Of a DNA stretch of 64,000 nt, positions 42,306 to 50,409 are shown piece by piece (position 1 is the stretch's first letter; every line of letters starts with the position of its first letter). Source of the stretch: CAZHZT01 sp964537285 (lineage in GTDB: Bacteria > Bacteroidota > Bacteroidia > Chitinophagales > Saprospiraceae); NCBI GenBank assembly GCA_964537285.1, contig CAZHZT010000008.1, forward strand, positions 11,668-75,667, given 5' to 3'. Below the pieces are notes generated by a model. It made no database searches. It was given only the letters and a program-made list of their open reading frames with translations, and was not told where the DNA came from. The position numbers and the translations under genes are program-made.

Positions 42306-43496
42306 TTAACTTCTGAGTAGATTTTTTTCGCTGCCGAATTTGCGAATGCTTAGCAAGATGCCGAGGGCCGCAAATGCGAGTAAAGAAAAAAACACGATCA
42401 CTAAATATGAGGTGGAGATGGTGCCTGCGATAATTTCTCTGGTAGCCAGGGCAATATTTAAAATAGGAACCAGGGCCGTCAAAAAGTTTAGTTGAACTTC
42501 TGGTAGTATACCTGCAATTAAAGGAACGATAACTACGAAAGTTAGGGGTTGAATGATGCTTTGGGCTTCCTTAAACGATTTGGCATACACACATATAGGG
42601 ATGAGCAGACCCGCGAAAAATACGGCTAAGGGGATCATCATGGCGATCACCAAAAAGATAGCGCCTGGGTTAAGCAATTGCAAAACAATAGACTTCAAAA
42701 ATTGAGGCAGGTCAGGGTTAATTTGTAGGGCTACAAAAATGCCCAGTATGGTCAATAGGCCTGATAATAATCCACTCAATGCGATTACGCCCATCTTGCC
42801 TAGTAATATCTGTAAGCGACTAACCGGCATACTCAAGATGGTTTCTATTGTCCCTCGTTCCTTCTCTCCGGTAAATAAATCGATAGCTGGGTACATCGCT
42901 CCGAACAAGCAAAATAATACAAAAAAATAGGGGAGCAGCCCGCCCGCCATTTTACCCAACGACTCCTTGGTTGAATACACATTATATAGAGAAACGTCAA
43001 TCGGGTTAATGCTTTCTCTGCTGGCCTTTAAAGAATCGAGGCGATTTTGCAAAACAACGCCCTCAAAGCGATCAAGCGTAGTTCGAATACGCTGGTAGAG
43101 GAGGCTATCTTGTGTAGCATTAAAGCGGACTTCGAGCTCAACGGTTTGCCATCTTTCCAGTTGTTGGTCAAAGTCAGAAGGGATGATCAGCGCAATATCG
43201 AGACTGTCTTCCCGGATAAGTTGGTTATATTTATAGGGCTTTATGTTCTCAAGGATTAAGATGTCTTTACGGAGTTTTAGGTCATCAACCAGTTTTTTTC
43301 CATTATCATTTGAAGTAATTGCCATTCTAATGATTTGTTTCATAATGGTTTCCGAGTTCCCTTTTGTCAGGCTTGTCGTTAGTGAAAGGATTACAGGGAT
43401 AAGCAGTAAGGGGACGAAGATCATGATCATCAGTGTTCTTCGGTCGCGAAGGGTATCTTGTAGTTCTTTAGAAAATATTGTCCAGAGGGTACGCAT
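42306..43496 (-). CDS. ABC-2 type transporter permease (NatB-like)
   Basis: A 396-residue permease. It starts MRTLWTIFSKELQDTLRDRR; the first helix (LMIMIFVPLLLIPVILSL) is followed by a 150-residue extracytoplasmic loop, then five further helices. YPAIDLFTGEKERGTIETIL is the conserved coupling segment of NatB/ABC-2 permeases. NatB exports Na+ with the ATPase NatA in Bacillus; substrate here is unknown. No ATPase gene is adjacent: upstream on its strand lies only tRNA-Met, so the partner is elsewhere or beyond. Confidence 0.85.
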   Translation of the reverse strand: MRTLWTIFSKELQDTLRDRRTLMIMIFVPLLLIPVILSLTTSLTKGNSETIMKQIIRMAITSNDNGKKLVDDLKLRKDILILENIKPYKYNQLIREDSLDIALIIPSDFDQQLERWQTVELEVRFNATQDSLLYQRIRTTLDRFEGVVLQNRLDSLKASRESINPIDVSLYNVYSTKESLGKMAGGLLPYFFVLFCLFGAMYPAIDLFTGEKERGTIETILSMPVSRLQILLGKMGVIALSGLLSGLLTILGIFVALQINPDLPQFLKSIVLQLLNPGAIFLVIAMMIPLAVFFAGLLIPICVYAKSFKEAQSIIQPLTFVVIVPLIAGILPEVQLNFLTALVPILNIALATREIIAGTISTSYLVIVFFSLLAFAALGILLSIRKFGSEKNLLRS

Positions 43497-43626
43497 TAAA
43501 AGTAGTTTTTAAATGGCAATTAGCGATTAGTTGTTAGCTGTTTGTAAATTGCTAATTGCCACTCGCTATTTTGGCAATGATAATAAAAATTATCCGGCAA
43601 CACTGGTGTTTTTAATAAAATAGTTG

Positions 43627-43634
43627 TACTTTTG
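43627..43634 (+). promoter_or_regulatory. Possible -7 box ahead of tRNA-Met
   Basis: TACTTTTG followed by CATTCC, the same context as the rpsF promoter box. About 165 bp upstream of tRNA-Met with no gene between. The upstream TTTG is not clear. An imperfect inverted repeat TGGCAATTAGCGATT / AATTGCTAATTGCCA (43513-43552) precedes it. Confidence 0.4.
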
Positions 43635-43797
43635 CATTCCGAAAAAAGGAAGGGCATGAGGGTTCTTTCTTTGTTGACTCAAGTTGTGATGAATTAGGAG
43701 GGGTTTGTGAAAAACGGAGCTGATAGGCGAAGTTTTGAAACAAAAAAACCGACGATTTAGCTTCCTTTTAAGGAATTGCGATTTGTATTAATTAAAT

Positions 43798-43871
43798 GGC
43801 GAGGTAGCTCAGCTGGTTAGAGCGCAGGATTCATAATCCTGAGGTCGAGAGTTCAAGTCTCTCTCTCGCTA
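43798..43871 (+). tRNA. tRNA-Met(CAT)
   Basis: A 74-base cloverleaf: acceptor GGCGAGG pairing with TCTCGCT (terminal G-U pairs), D-arm GCTCAGCTGGTTAGAGC, anticodon arm AGGATTCATAATCCT with anticodon CAT, variable AGGTC, and T-arm GAGAGTTCAAGTCTCTC. The D-loop and anticodon stem resemble elongator tRNA-Met. No CCA is encoded. Marks the left boundary of the accessory region. Confidence 0.93.
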
Positions 43872-43910
43872 CAATGAAATATGGGGCTCTTTTCGTGAGC
43901 TGCAAACTTA

Positions 43911-43970
43911 TAGGCAGCTCAGCTGGTTAGAGCGCCCGTACAAGATGTCGAGAGTTCAAGTCTCTCTCTT
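43911..43970 (+). pseudogene. Degenerate tRNA copy lacking the anticodon arm
   Basis: AGCTCAGCTGGTTAGAGCGC (20 bases) and GTCGAGAGTTCAAGTCTCTC (plus TCT) are exact repeats of the D-arm and T-arm of tRNA-Met 40 bp upstream. The section between them is only CCGTACAAGAT, with no complete anticodon stem, and the acceptor stem is lost. A partial duplication or remnant of an integration event. Confidence 0.7.
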
Positions 43971-44443
43971 TAATTTGTCTTTGTAGCAAAAAAAGTGGTA
44001 AGCTCACTCTGATTTTGCCATAAATCCGGGGTATTGGTTATCACTTCCCTCTCTTTTTTTCTTTCCTGTCAAGTATCTGGGGGCTACAGTGTGTCTTTCT
44101 TCTCCTGTAGTATTCAGTCAGCCTCCAAAGAAATCATTCCCGATTCTTTCCAATGGTTTGAAGATGGATTGCTTTGTCGGGTGCTCGAAGAATGGATTTT
44201 CTTATGGTACTTTCCAGGGCTATCTATACAAAGCTTGAGTGTTTTGAAAAAAACTTCTTTTTAAGAAAACCAAGTACTTTTTTTGTAAATCAAAAGCTGA
44301 TGGATTTATTCATCAAATATGATTACAAATTGTAACTTTTTTAACAAGTTCTGCAAAACATGTCAAAGAAAAAGGGTTTTCTTTGACGCTTTTGTGAATG
44401 GTGTCAAAAAAATACAGAAATCTAGCCAGGAATTTTTTATAAA
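43971..44443. other. Intergenic stretch with one hairpin
   Basis: No credible gene. A short plus-strand frame (44034-44264) has no ribosome site or recognisable composition. GTCAAAGAAAA (44362-44372) and TTTTCTTTGAC (44377-44387) form a perfect hairpin just upstream of the next gene. Confidence 0.5.
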
Positions 44444-44854
44444 GTGAAAAAAATACCCATTTCTATTCAAGAACAGGCAAGGAACAGCGTTGAGCAGTAC
44501 AATCAGGAAAATCAAACGCAATACCTAATCCACTTCAGAGGCAGGTTTGCCTATTTGGATCGGATGGATAAAAATGTTAACACTCAAATCGGGCTTTTGG
44601 CTTTTGATCCCCAAACCCAAAAATGGGCTTTTACCGTTTTTAAATACAGTTCTGGAAAGTACGATCCTGATGAATGGATGTTTCCCGGGCGGGACTTGCT
44701 CGACGGTACTATCGAAGGAGCCATGAATGCAGGTATGCACATCTATCCTCCTTCACCAGGGCTCCGCTTTGGATGTAATCCCTTGGGTTGCCGGCTGGTC
44801 CTTTTCTTACTGCCCATCAGGATCATTTCCTTGCAGCTTAAAAAACTTTACTAA
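44444..44854 (+). CDS. Small conserved-looking protein, probably with read-through tail
   Basis: A 136-residue frame starting at GTG (VKKIPISIQEQARNSVEQYN). The centre is YLIHFRGRFAYLDRMDKN, then WAFTVFKYSSGKYDPDEWMF and LLDGTIEGAMNAGMHIYPP, which looks like a complete small domain ending at about residue 103. The remaining 33 residues (hydrophobic, LGCRLVLFLLPIRI) do not fit and may be read-through after loss of the stop. Function not recognised. It lies next to the REP-associated transposase. Confidence 0.55.
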   Translation: MKKIPISIQEQARNSVEQYNQENQTQYLIHFRGRFAYLDRMDKNVNTQIGLLAFDPQTQKWAFTVFKYSSGKYDPDEWMFPGRDLLDGTIEGAMNAGMHIYPPSPGLRFGCNPLGCRLVLFLLPIRIISLQLKKLY

Positions 44855-44904
44855 AATTGAGCAAAAGCGAGATTTATTGCGAAAAGTACGGGTACATCCG
44901 TAAC

Positions 44905-44960
44905 GGCGAATTCATTCGCCGAAGAAAACTACAACATCCTACTTGGCGAATAAATTCGCC
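44905..44960. repeat. REP pair upstream of the transposase
   Basis: GGCGAATTCATTCGCC (44905-44920) and GGCGAATAAATTCGCC (44945-44960), two small hairpins 40 bp apart. A third, identical to the second, lies at the 3-prime end of the transposase gene. Confidence 0.75.
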
Positions 44961-44978
44961 GCTACTAATTGCAAAAAA

Positions 44979-45668
44979 ATGAAGCAAGAAATTAAGACAG
45001 AATACAAAAATCGATTACCGCATATTGCTCCGATTGGAGCCACTTTCTTTGTTACTTTTCGACTGGGGGACAGCCTGCCGCAAGCAGTGATTCAGCGGTT
45101 GAAACAGCAAATGGACAGTAAGATTGAGCAATTAAAAAGGCAACAACCCAAGGGATACAAAGAAAAAATCAGACAACAACACAAATTGTTTTTCAAGCAG
45201 TATGACCACCAACTTGATGAGCTACCTTTCGGAAACTGTTATCTGAAACAGCCCGAAGTGGCTAAAATTGTAGCTGATAAATTACACGATCTGGATGGCA
45301 GTAAATATGATCTGATAGCCTATTGTATTATGCCGAATCATGTTCATTTATTATTCGATACGTCCATTCAGATAGTGGACAAGGACGGATTTTATTTAGA
45401 AGAAGTGCCTGAAAATTACACTCAATTGTATCAAATCATGAAGTCAATCAAAGGCAGTACTGCATATCTTGCGAATAAGCTTCTGAATCGAACAGGAACG
45501 TTTTGGCAGAAAGATAGTTATGATCATTTCATCAGAAATGAAAAGGAATTCTGGAATATCATCCGCTATATTCTGCAAAATCCTGTTCGTGCTAATTTGG
45601 TTGAAAAATGGGAGGATCATAAGTTTACTTACCTGGCGAATAAATTCGCCGGTACAGTACACCTGTAA
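44979..45668 (+). CDS. REP-associated tyrosine (Y1) transposase
   Basis: A 229-residue RAYT from ATG 44979; the upstream extension of the frame is encoded by a REP and is rejected. IAPIGATFFVTFRLGDSLPQ opens the domain, PNHVHLLFD is the HUH metal motif, and the catalytic tyrosine is probably in GTFWQKDSYDHFIRNEKEFW, followed by IIRYILQNPVRANLV. RAYTs act on REP hairpins as single-copy domesticated or mobile IS200/IS605 relatives. The C-terminal residues YLANKFAG are encoded by a REP at 45635-45650. Confidence 0.9.
   Translation: MKQEIKTEYKNRLPHIAPIGATFFVTFRLGDSLPQAVIQRLKQQMDSKIEQLKRQQPKGYKEKIRQQHKLFFKQYDHQLDELPFGNCYLKQPEVAKIVADKLHDLDGSKYDLIAYCIMPNHVHLLFDTSIQIVDKDGFYLEEVPENYTQLYQIMKSIKGSTAYLANKLLNRTGTFWQKDSYDHFIRNEKEFWNIIRYILQNPVRANLVEKWEDHKFTYLANKFAGTVHL
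45635..45650. repeat. REP at the 3-prime end of the transposase
   Basis: GGCGAATAAATTCGCC, identical to 44945-44960, lying inside the end of the reading frame. A half copy (CGCGAATAAAT) follows at 45670. Confidence 0.75.
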
Positions 45669-45683
45669 CCGCGAATAAATAAA

Positions 45684-46058
45684 ATGGCAGGGCTAACGAA
45701 TACACCTTCTTTCAAAGGAGACCACATCTCTCAAATACCGGCTTTGCAGTTACTGCAAAACCTGGGATTCACCTACCTCACACCAGAGGAGGCCCTGGAA
45801 ATACGCGGCGGGAAAACAACTGGGGTACTACAGGAAAGTGTACTTCGGTAACAGCTTATAACTATCAACTCCATCACGTATAAGAATAAAGAATATCCTT
45901 ATACCGATAGTAATATTTCAAGCGGTATTCAAGCCCTTAAAAGTGCACCACTCCAAGAGGGCATGATTGCCGCTAATGAATTTATCTATGGTTTGCTAAC
46001 GTTAGGCCTCTCATTAGAACAGACTATTGAAGGAGATAAAAAAGCTACCCTACTTTAA
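45684..46058 (+). pseudogene. Truncated type I restriction subunit HsdR, N-terminus
   Basis: From ATG 45684 the frame reads ISQIPALQLLQNLGFTYLTP and EEALEIRGGKTTGVLQESVL, then an in-frame TAA (45849-45851), then INSITYKNKEYPYTDSNISS and APLQEGMIAANEFIYGLLTL, ending LEQTIEGDKKATLL and TAA. This is the N-terminal nuclease-region start of an HsdR type different from the one at 61071. Only about 124 codons remain, and the stop makes it non-functional. It follows the transposase, which may have caused the loss. Confidence 0.75.
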
Positions 46059-46161
46059 ATCCCAAAACAAGATTCATTATGATTACTCAAGACAAGTTAG
46101 TAACAACGAAGTTTAGATTACTTCACTTAAGTAATTCAGGGGCGATTTTCTACCTGTTTTT

Positions 46162-47121
46162 TTACGCTTGTTTTTTCCATCGCTTCACCGCATGTAAATA
46201 GGCACTGGGCTCAGAATAGCCTAACAGGTAGGCAATTTCCAAGGTTTTCATTTTGTTCCCTTCCGATAAATAGAAGGCCATTTCTTTTTTTATGTCATCT
46301 GCAATTTTTCTAAAAGACAGGCCTTCCTGGCTGAGTTTTCGCTGAATGCTCCTTTGGCTGAATGGAAACAGCTTTGCTACCTGCTCAAAGCTTGGCAATT
46401 CCGGCTTACACATATTTAAGGTCATCGCTCTTACCTGTCGGGAGAATTCCCCATAATCTGCAGCTTGGTTGGTCAGCATCAACATGAACTTAGGCAAGAT
46501 AATATCGATTTGTTTAATGCGCCTGTGGTTGATCTCTGCCGTCAGAACTTCGCTGTCAAAATAAATCGAATGGACCGGTCCTCTAGTCAAGCCCACATCT
46601 AGTGACTTTAAATGAGCTTCCGTTGGGGCGTACGGTAGTTGTAGCTCCAGCAAATACGTCTCCGGGACCATCAGTTTTAGTTCCCGGTACATAAAACAAA
46701 AAACAGCATCTAAAAGATGGCCGCGTACATGATCGTTCTCAATCGGGCTGTGCAATTGAATAGCGTAGGTACTTCCCTCTTGTTTGGTTTTTAAATAGAC
46801 CAATGGAAAGGTCTCATCCAGATATTTTTTCAGGAATAGAATGGCTTGCTCAATGCTTGAACAATTTAACGACAATTCTGCGATTAAGCCCAGTGCTTTC
46901 AAATTGAGGTAACAGCCATAGTCCCATCCCAAATTGGGGTTGTTCGATCGTTGGAGTATTGCTTTGAATACGCCTAAAAACGCTTCCTTAGTAACTCGAT
47001 TGTCGAACGTACAAACATCAAGTTCAGGATTGGTTAGATGCTGCCTTAGCCCAGACTCAGCGATGCCTAGCAAACTTCCGTAAGCAAATAAATTGGCAAT
47101 ATGTGGTGCAGCAATTTTCAT
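46162..47121 (-). CDS. AraC family regulator with arabinose-binding-type sensor domain
   Basis: A 319-residue regulator of the OruR/ArgR-like AraC group. Residues 1-200 form the Arabinose_bd-type domain (NPNLGWDYGCYLNLKALGLI), and the C-terminal 90 residues carry the double helix-turn-helix (PSFEQVAKLFPFSQRSIQRK and EIAYLLGYSEPSAYLHAVKR). Divergent from the SRPBCC gene 86 bp away, so it probably regulates that gene. Effector unknown. Confidence 0.87.
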   Translation of the reverse strand: MKIAAPHIANLFAYGSLLGIAESGLRQHLTNPELDVCTFDNRVTKEAFLGVFKAILQRSNNPNLGWDYGCYLNLKALGLIAELSLNCSSIEQAILFLKKYLDETFPLVYLKTKQEGSTYAIQLHSPIENDHVRGHLLDAVFCFMYRELKLMVPETYLLELQLPYAPTEAHLKSLDVGLTRGPVHSIYFDSEVLTAEINHRRIKQIDIILPKFMLMLTNQAADYGEFSRQVRAMTLNMCKPELPSFEQVAKLFPFSQRSIQRKLSQEGLSFRKIADDIKKEMAFYLSEGNKMKTLEIAYLLGYSEPSAYLHAVKRWKKQA

Positions 47122-47207
47122 ATAATATCCAGCATAATAAACTTGGCGTAAAATATCAATTTTTCAGATTCCGGGAAAACTAATTTTGCTGTATAAAAAA
47201 AATAATC

Positions 47208-48035
47208 ATGAATCAATTACAGCAATCGCTCCTCGCCAATGCCTTGTTTTCAGGTGTTTCCGGTACGCTTCTCCTTGTCTTTCATGCCCAGCTCGCAGAC
47301 TTATTTAGCCTTGAGAACAGCACTGCATTTTGGATCATCGGCATCGCCTTGCTCTATTTCACAGCAACTATTGTGTACGAAATAAAAATGCAAGGGCCAA
47401 GAGCTGTTCTTTGGATCATCGCACAAGACTTTCTCTGGGTGATCGCCAGCCTTGTTTTACTCGTTTGGAATCCTTTTTTAATTTCTTTTGCCGGAAATCT
47501 CATCATTGCCCTTGTGGCTTTGGGGGTATTGTTAATGGCGATCAATCAATCGGTAGCCTTGGCAAAAGTAGATAATAGCCCGGATACTCCAGAAATGAAA
47601 CAGATCCAGTTTGAACGTGTCTTTAGCATGGACAAACAGGCTACCTGGGAGGTGATCGCAGATGTAGCAAACTACCATCAGGTAGCCCCGAATATCGACG
47701 ATGTGAAAATCATTTCTGGCCATGGTGCAGGAATGGTGCGTGCTTGTTCTCATGGCAAGGATAGCTGGACGGAAACCTGTACATTATGGGAGGATGAAAA
47801 AAGATATGCCTTCGAAGTCAACACGGCTGCACCCGACTATCCCTATCTTTTTAAATATTTGCATGGGTATTGGGAAGTTGAAGAAGTGGAACCGGCTACT
47901 ACCAAGGTAGTGCTGCGTTTTAGGTTTCAATACAAAAGCAGACTGCAAAATTTATTAATACACCCGTTTCTAAAGGGGAAATTCACTACAATTGTGGAGG
48001 AACTTTTGGGTAATTGGGAAAAACTTGTTTTGTGA
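47208..48035 (+). CDS. Membrane protein with SRPBCC (START-like) domain
   Basis: A 275-residue protein in two parts. Residues 1-125 hold four hydrophobic helices (ALFSGVSGTLLLVFHAQLAD, AFWIIGIALLYFTATIVYEI, VLWIIAQDFLWVIASLVLLV, LIIALVALGVLLMAINQSVA). Residues 135-275 form an SRPBCC polyketide-cyclase/START-type domain (FERVFSMDKQATWEVIADVA). The combination suggests lipid or hydrophobic ligand handling at the membrane. Divergent partner of the AraC regulator. Confidence 0.8.
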   Translation: MNQLQQSLLANALFSGVSGTLLLVFHAQLADLFSLENSTAFWIIGIALLYFTATIVYEIKMQGPRAVLWIIAQDFLWVIASLVLLVWNPFLISFAGNLIIALVALGVLLMAINQSVALAKVDNSPDTPEMKQIQFERVFSMDKQATWEVIADVANYHQVAPNIDDVKIISGHGAGMVRACSHGKDSWTETCTLWEDEKRYAFEVNTAAPDYPYLFKYLHGYWEVEEVEPATTKVVLRFRFQYKSRLQNLLIHPFLKGKFTTIVEELLGNWEKLVL

Positions 48036-48102
48036 AAAGGGGCTAAGAACTAAGTTGAATAGCCCAAAAGTTCATAGAGGCATTAGTCATTGCTACTTTT
48101 AA

Positions 48103-48273
48103 TTAACCGACTTGGAATAGCTTCCCCGTCACCCAATACAGGTCTATTGCACCAGACTTTTTGTCGGTATCAAGTTTAAAGGGTGTTTCTCCAAACGGGA
48201 GGCTCGCCAGGTATTCATCACCCACCTTTTTAATGTCATTTAAAAAGTGAATGCCCCATTCCTTTTGATTCAT
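48103..48273 (-). CDS. Possible small protein or gene fragment
   Basis: A 56-residue frame from ATG 48271-48273: MNQKEWGIHFLNDIKKVGDE, then SLPFGETPFKLDTDKKSGAI. The composition looks protein-like, but it ends abruptly (TGKLFQVG) and has no recognised family. It may be a remnant. Confidence is low. Confidence 0.35.
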   Translation of the reverse strand: MNQKEWGIHFLNDIKKVGDEYLASLPFGETPFKLDTDKKSGAIDLYWVTGKLFQVG

Positions 48274-48299
48274 GGGTTCGTTCAATTACGCCCATACTG

Positions 48300-48752
48300 A
48301 GTGGCACAGGCAATTGATGAGTACACTTTGTACCTTGTAATTCCTTAATTCAGGCATGATTTTGTCTTTTAAAAAGTGAATGAAATTCCTTTCTTACATT
48401 TTAGACAAAACCCAAAATGGGTGTGTGACAGATATTGGTGTTTTTTCAATAACCAATTGTAAAAAAAAGACCCGGAGAATTTCCGAAAAATAAAGGGGTA
48501 TCTGCTCTTCAAACCACTCATGAAAAACTAGCAAATGAATTGTGAACTACCCGGGTAGTCATTTCAAGATTATCTAAAAATATGGAATTACAGAGGCTAC
48601 ACCAATTGAAGTGAAGTTGTATTGTGCTCAATGATCCGGATTGATACGACTCCTTTATGATAATAAGCCATCCCCTTTGGCGCTTCTTGGTTCTTATGAT
48701 TTCAGGATTAACAACTGCTTTCTGCCTGCAATATCAATTTCCGTTACAGGGT
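48300..48752. other. Gene-free stretch
   Basis: No reading frame with gene-like composition and no long repeat seen. A short possible peptide (MPELRNYKVQSVLINCL) on the minus strand near 48354 is not supported by anything else. Confidence 0.4.
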
Positions 48753-48918
48753 TTAAGTAGTTCACGGAATTGGGCTACCAAACAGATGATAGCTATTTTG
48801 CGCTGAATCAAGGCGCGAAAACCGCGCTTGGCCTTTGTTAAGTAAGGCTTTGAGCAACGCAGAGTCAGCGCAAAAGAGCATCATATGGTTATGTAGTTTA
48901 ATTCCGTGAACTACTTAA
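48753..48918. mobile_element. Family A MITE-like element, copy 3
   Basis: A 166-bp element with perfect 18-bp terminal inverted repeats (TTAAGTAGTTCACGGAAT at 48753-48770 and complement at 48901-48918). The interior differs from copies 1 and 2: it has TTTTGCGCTGA / TCAGCGCAAAA arms near the ends and a GC-rich middle (AAGGCGCGAAAACCGCGCTT). Same ends with different cargo is what a shared transposase recognising only the ends would give. Confidence 0.75.
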
Positions 48919-49253
48919 GTCATTATTGGGGTCAATGACTATGTTTTCATCTGCAAAGTCAGCCCATTGTCCAGGCCAGAGAAAGCAACACGCATTTTGG
49001 CTTCTCTCTTTTGGTGATTGGGCGTAATTCTTCTGATAAAACATACTCAGGAATTCGCAGGCAACTGGTTAGCGCTGTCAGGTCAAAAGGGATAAAAAGC
49101 AAGCAGTAAAGGGTTCCAAGAAAGACACATAGTCCGGTTCATAATTTTAGTTAGTTTAGAGTTAGTTGTATATAGCTTGAAAAAAATAATTGAGTATTTG
49201 ACATGCTCTTTACTACGCACTCTTGAAAATTTTACAGATATTAACTTCTTATA

Positions 49254-49287
49254 AGTGCATATTTAGTGCAGCAGTGCTAGTAGTGCA
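49254..49287 (+). promoter_or_regulatory. AGTGCA repeat array upstream of the TetR gene
   Basis: AGTGCA at 49254, 49265 and 49282, plus AGTGCT at 49273, within 34 bp and about 30 bp before the TetR ATG. Possibly an operator for autoregulation; spacings (11, 8, 9) are irregular. Confidence 0.35.
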
Positions 49288-49318
49288 TTTTTTTTAGTAT
49301 AAAAGCGCCATTTTTATT

Positions 49319-49945
49319 ATGAAATTAAAAGAGAAGATTCTTATTAAGGCTGTTGAGTTGTTTAACGAAAGGGGAATATCTTCAACATCACCAAATCAAA
49401 TAGCTGCTGCATTGGATATTAGCACTGGTAACTTGACTTATCATTTTAAAACCAAAGCAATTTTAATAAAAGAAGTTTATGAAAAAATGTACGAAGACTC
49501 GCGTGATTTTATAAAACTGGAAGGATACTTAACTTTAGAGGATTTTAGGAGGATTTTTATTGCTTTCCGGGGTTTTATGCGAGAACACAGTTTCTTTTTT
49601 CAAGACTTATTTTTCATTCTTAATCATTATCCTGAAGTGGGCAAATTATATGAAGAATCCAATTTAATGCGCCTGGAACGAGGAAGGTTACTTTTTGAAC
49701 ATTATATAGAAACGGGTAGGATGATCCCGGAAAAAGAAGGGATAAATTATGATTTTTTAGCCCATAATGTATGGATGGTCGCAGCCTTTTGGAATCTGCA
49801 AAGCAAGATTTTTACTCCGGGTGTTCTATTCGATAAACCAATGGGTTTGGTGGATATGACATGGTATATGATCTTACCTTATCTTACCAAAAAGGGAAAG
49901 GAGGAGTACGATCAAATCAATGATTATTTGAAAAAAAACAAATAA
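49319..49945 (+). CDS. TetR/AcrR family transcriptional regulator
   Basis: A 208-residue regulator. The N-terminal helix-turn-helix domain is KEKILIKAVELFNERGISST with IAAALDISTGNLTYHFKTKA, the standard TetR pattern. The helical C-terminal ligand domain (FIAFRGFMREHSFFFQDLFF) gives no clue to the ligand. No intact target gene is adjacent downstream; the following sequence consists of fragments. It may act on itself through the AGTGCA array or on distant genes. Confidence 0.88.
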   Translation: MKLKEKILIKAVELFNERGISSTSPNQIAAALDISTGNLTYHFKTKAILIKEVYEKMYEDSRDFIKLEGYLTLEDFRRIFIAFRGFMREHSFFFQDLFFILNHYPEVGKLYEESNLMRLERGRLLFEHYIETGRMIPEKEGINYDFLAHNVWMVAAFWNLQSKIFTPGVLFDKPMGLVDMTWYMILPYLTKKGKEEYDQINDYLKKNK

Positions 49946-49987
49946 AACAGGAAGTTCTCAAGAGTAGCCCAGATAGAAATAACCCAT

Positions 49988-50161
49988 ATGATTGATTTTA
50001 AGAAACTGAAACAACTCTATAATTTTGGAAAGGATTTAACCATTTCGGATATACAAACCATCCTGAAAAGTTCAAAAGTACGGCTGTTTGCAGCTGAGGA
50101 ATTCCTAGTCATCGAAGGACAAAAAAGAAAAGAAGTACTGGTAAGCAAGTTTATATTTTAG
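49988..50161 (+). pseudogene. Crp/Fnr-type N-terminal fragment
   Basis: A 57-codon frame: LTISDIQTILKSSKVRLFAA and EEFLVIEGQKRKEV resemble the start of a cyclic-nucleotide-binding domain of Crp/Fnr regulators in Bacteroidota. After KEV the sequence becomes unrelated (LVSKFIF, TAG), because another gene fragment is joined here. Identification rests on a short stretch. Confidence 0.4.
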
Positions 50162-50397
50162 AAGATCCATCGGGGAAATGCTTCATCATGCAATCCTATT
50201 CTCAAAAAATAGATAACAATCTACAATTAGAAGATCTGGAAACTTTAGGGAATCGCTTAAACCTCCCGGCAGGATGGTCGTACAAATCAGTTGTACTAGA
50301 AGCGGATTTTGTTCTGGAAAGCCAAGATGGTTTTGCAGAGTTGGTTTCCGATGAATTGGAAAATGCCTATCAGTATTTGAATGAGGGCTGCCTCTAA
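50140..50397 (+). pseudogene. C-terminal fragment of an unidentified protein
   Basis: In the frame offset from the Crp-like fragment, GKQVYILEDPSGKCFIMQSY continues through LETLGNRLNLPAGWSYKSVV to a stop at 50395-50397. It reads like the last 80 residues of a larger protein whose start is missing; the fused junction with the Crp-like fragment is near 50138. The first ATG (50188) is internal to the domain. Family not identified. Confidence 0.45.
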
Positions 50398-50409
50398 ATC
50401 ACTTGTTTA

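Noticed and set aside
43911..43970. Suppressor or second functional tRNA explaining the amber codons
   Set aside because: The degenerate copy has no anticodon arm, and the intact tRNA reads CAT; neither can decode TAG.
44034..44264. 76-residue plus-strand frame
   Set aside because: No ribosome site, composition unlike neighbouring genes, no recognisable domain.
44943..44978. Upstream TTG start of the transposase
   Set aside because: The 12 codons are encoded by the REP; ATG at 44979 fits the family start.
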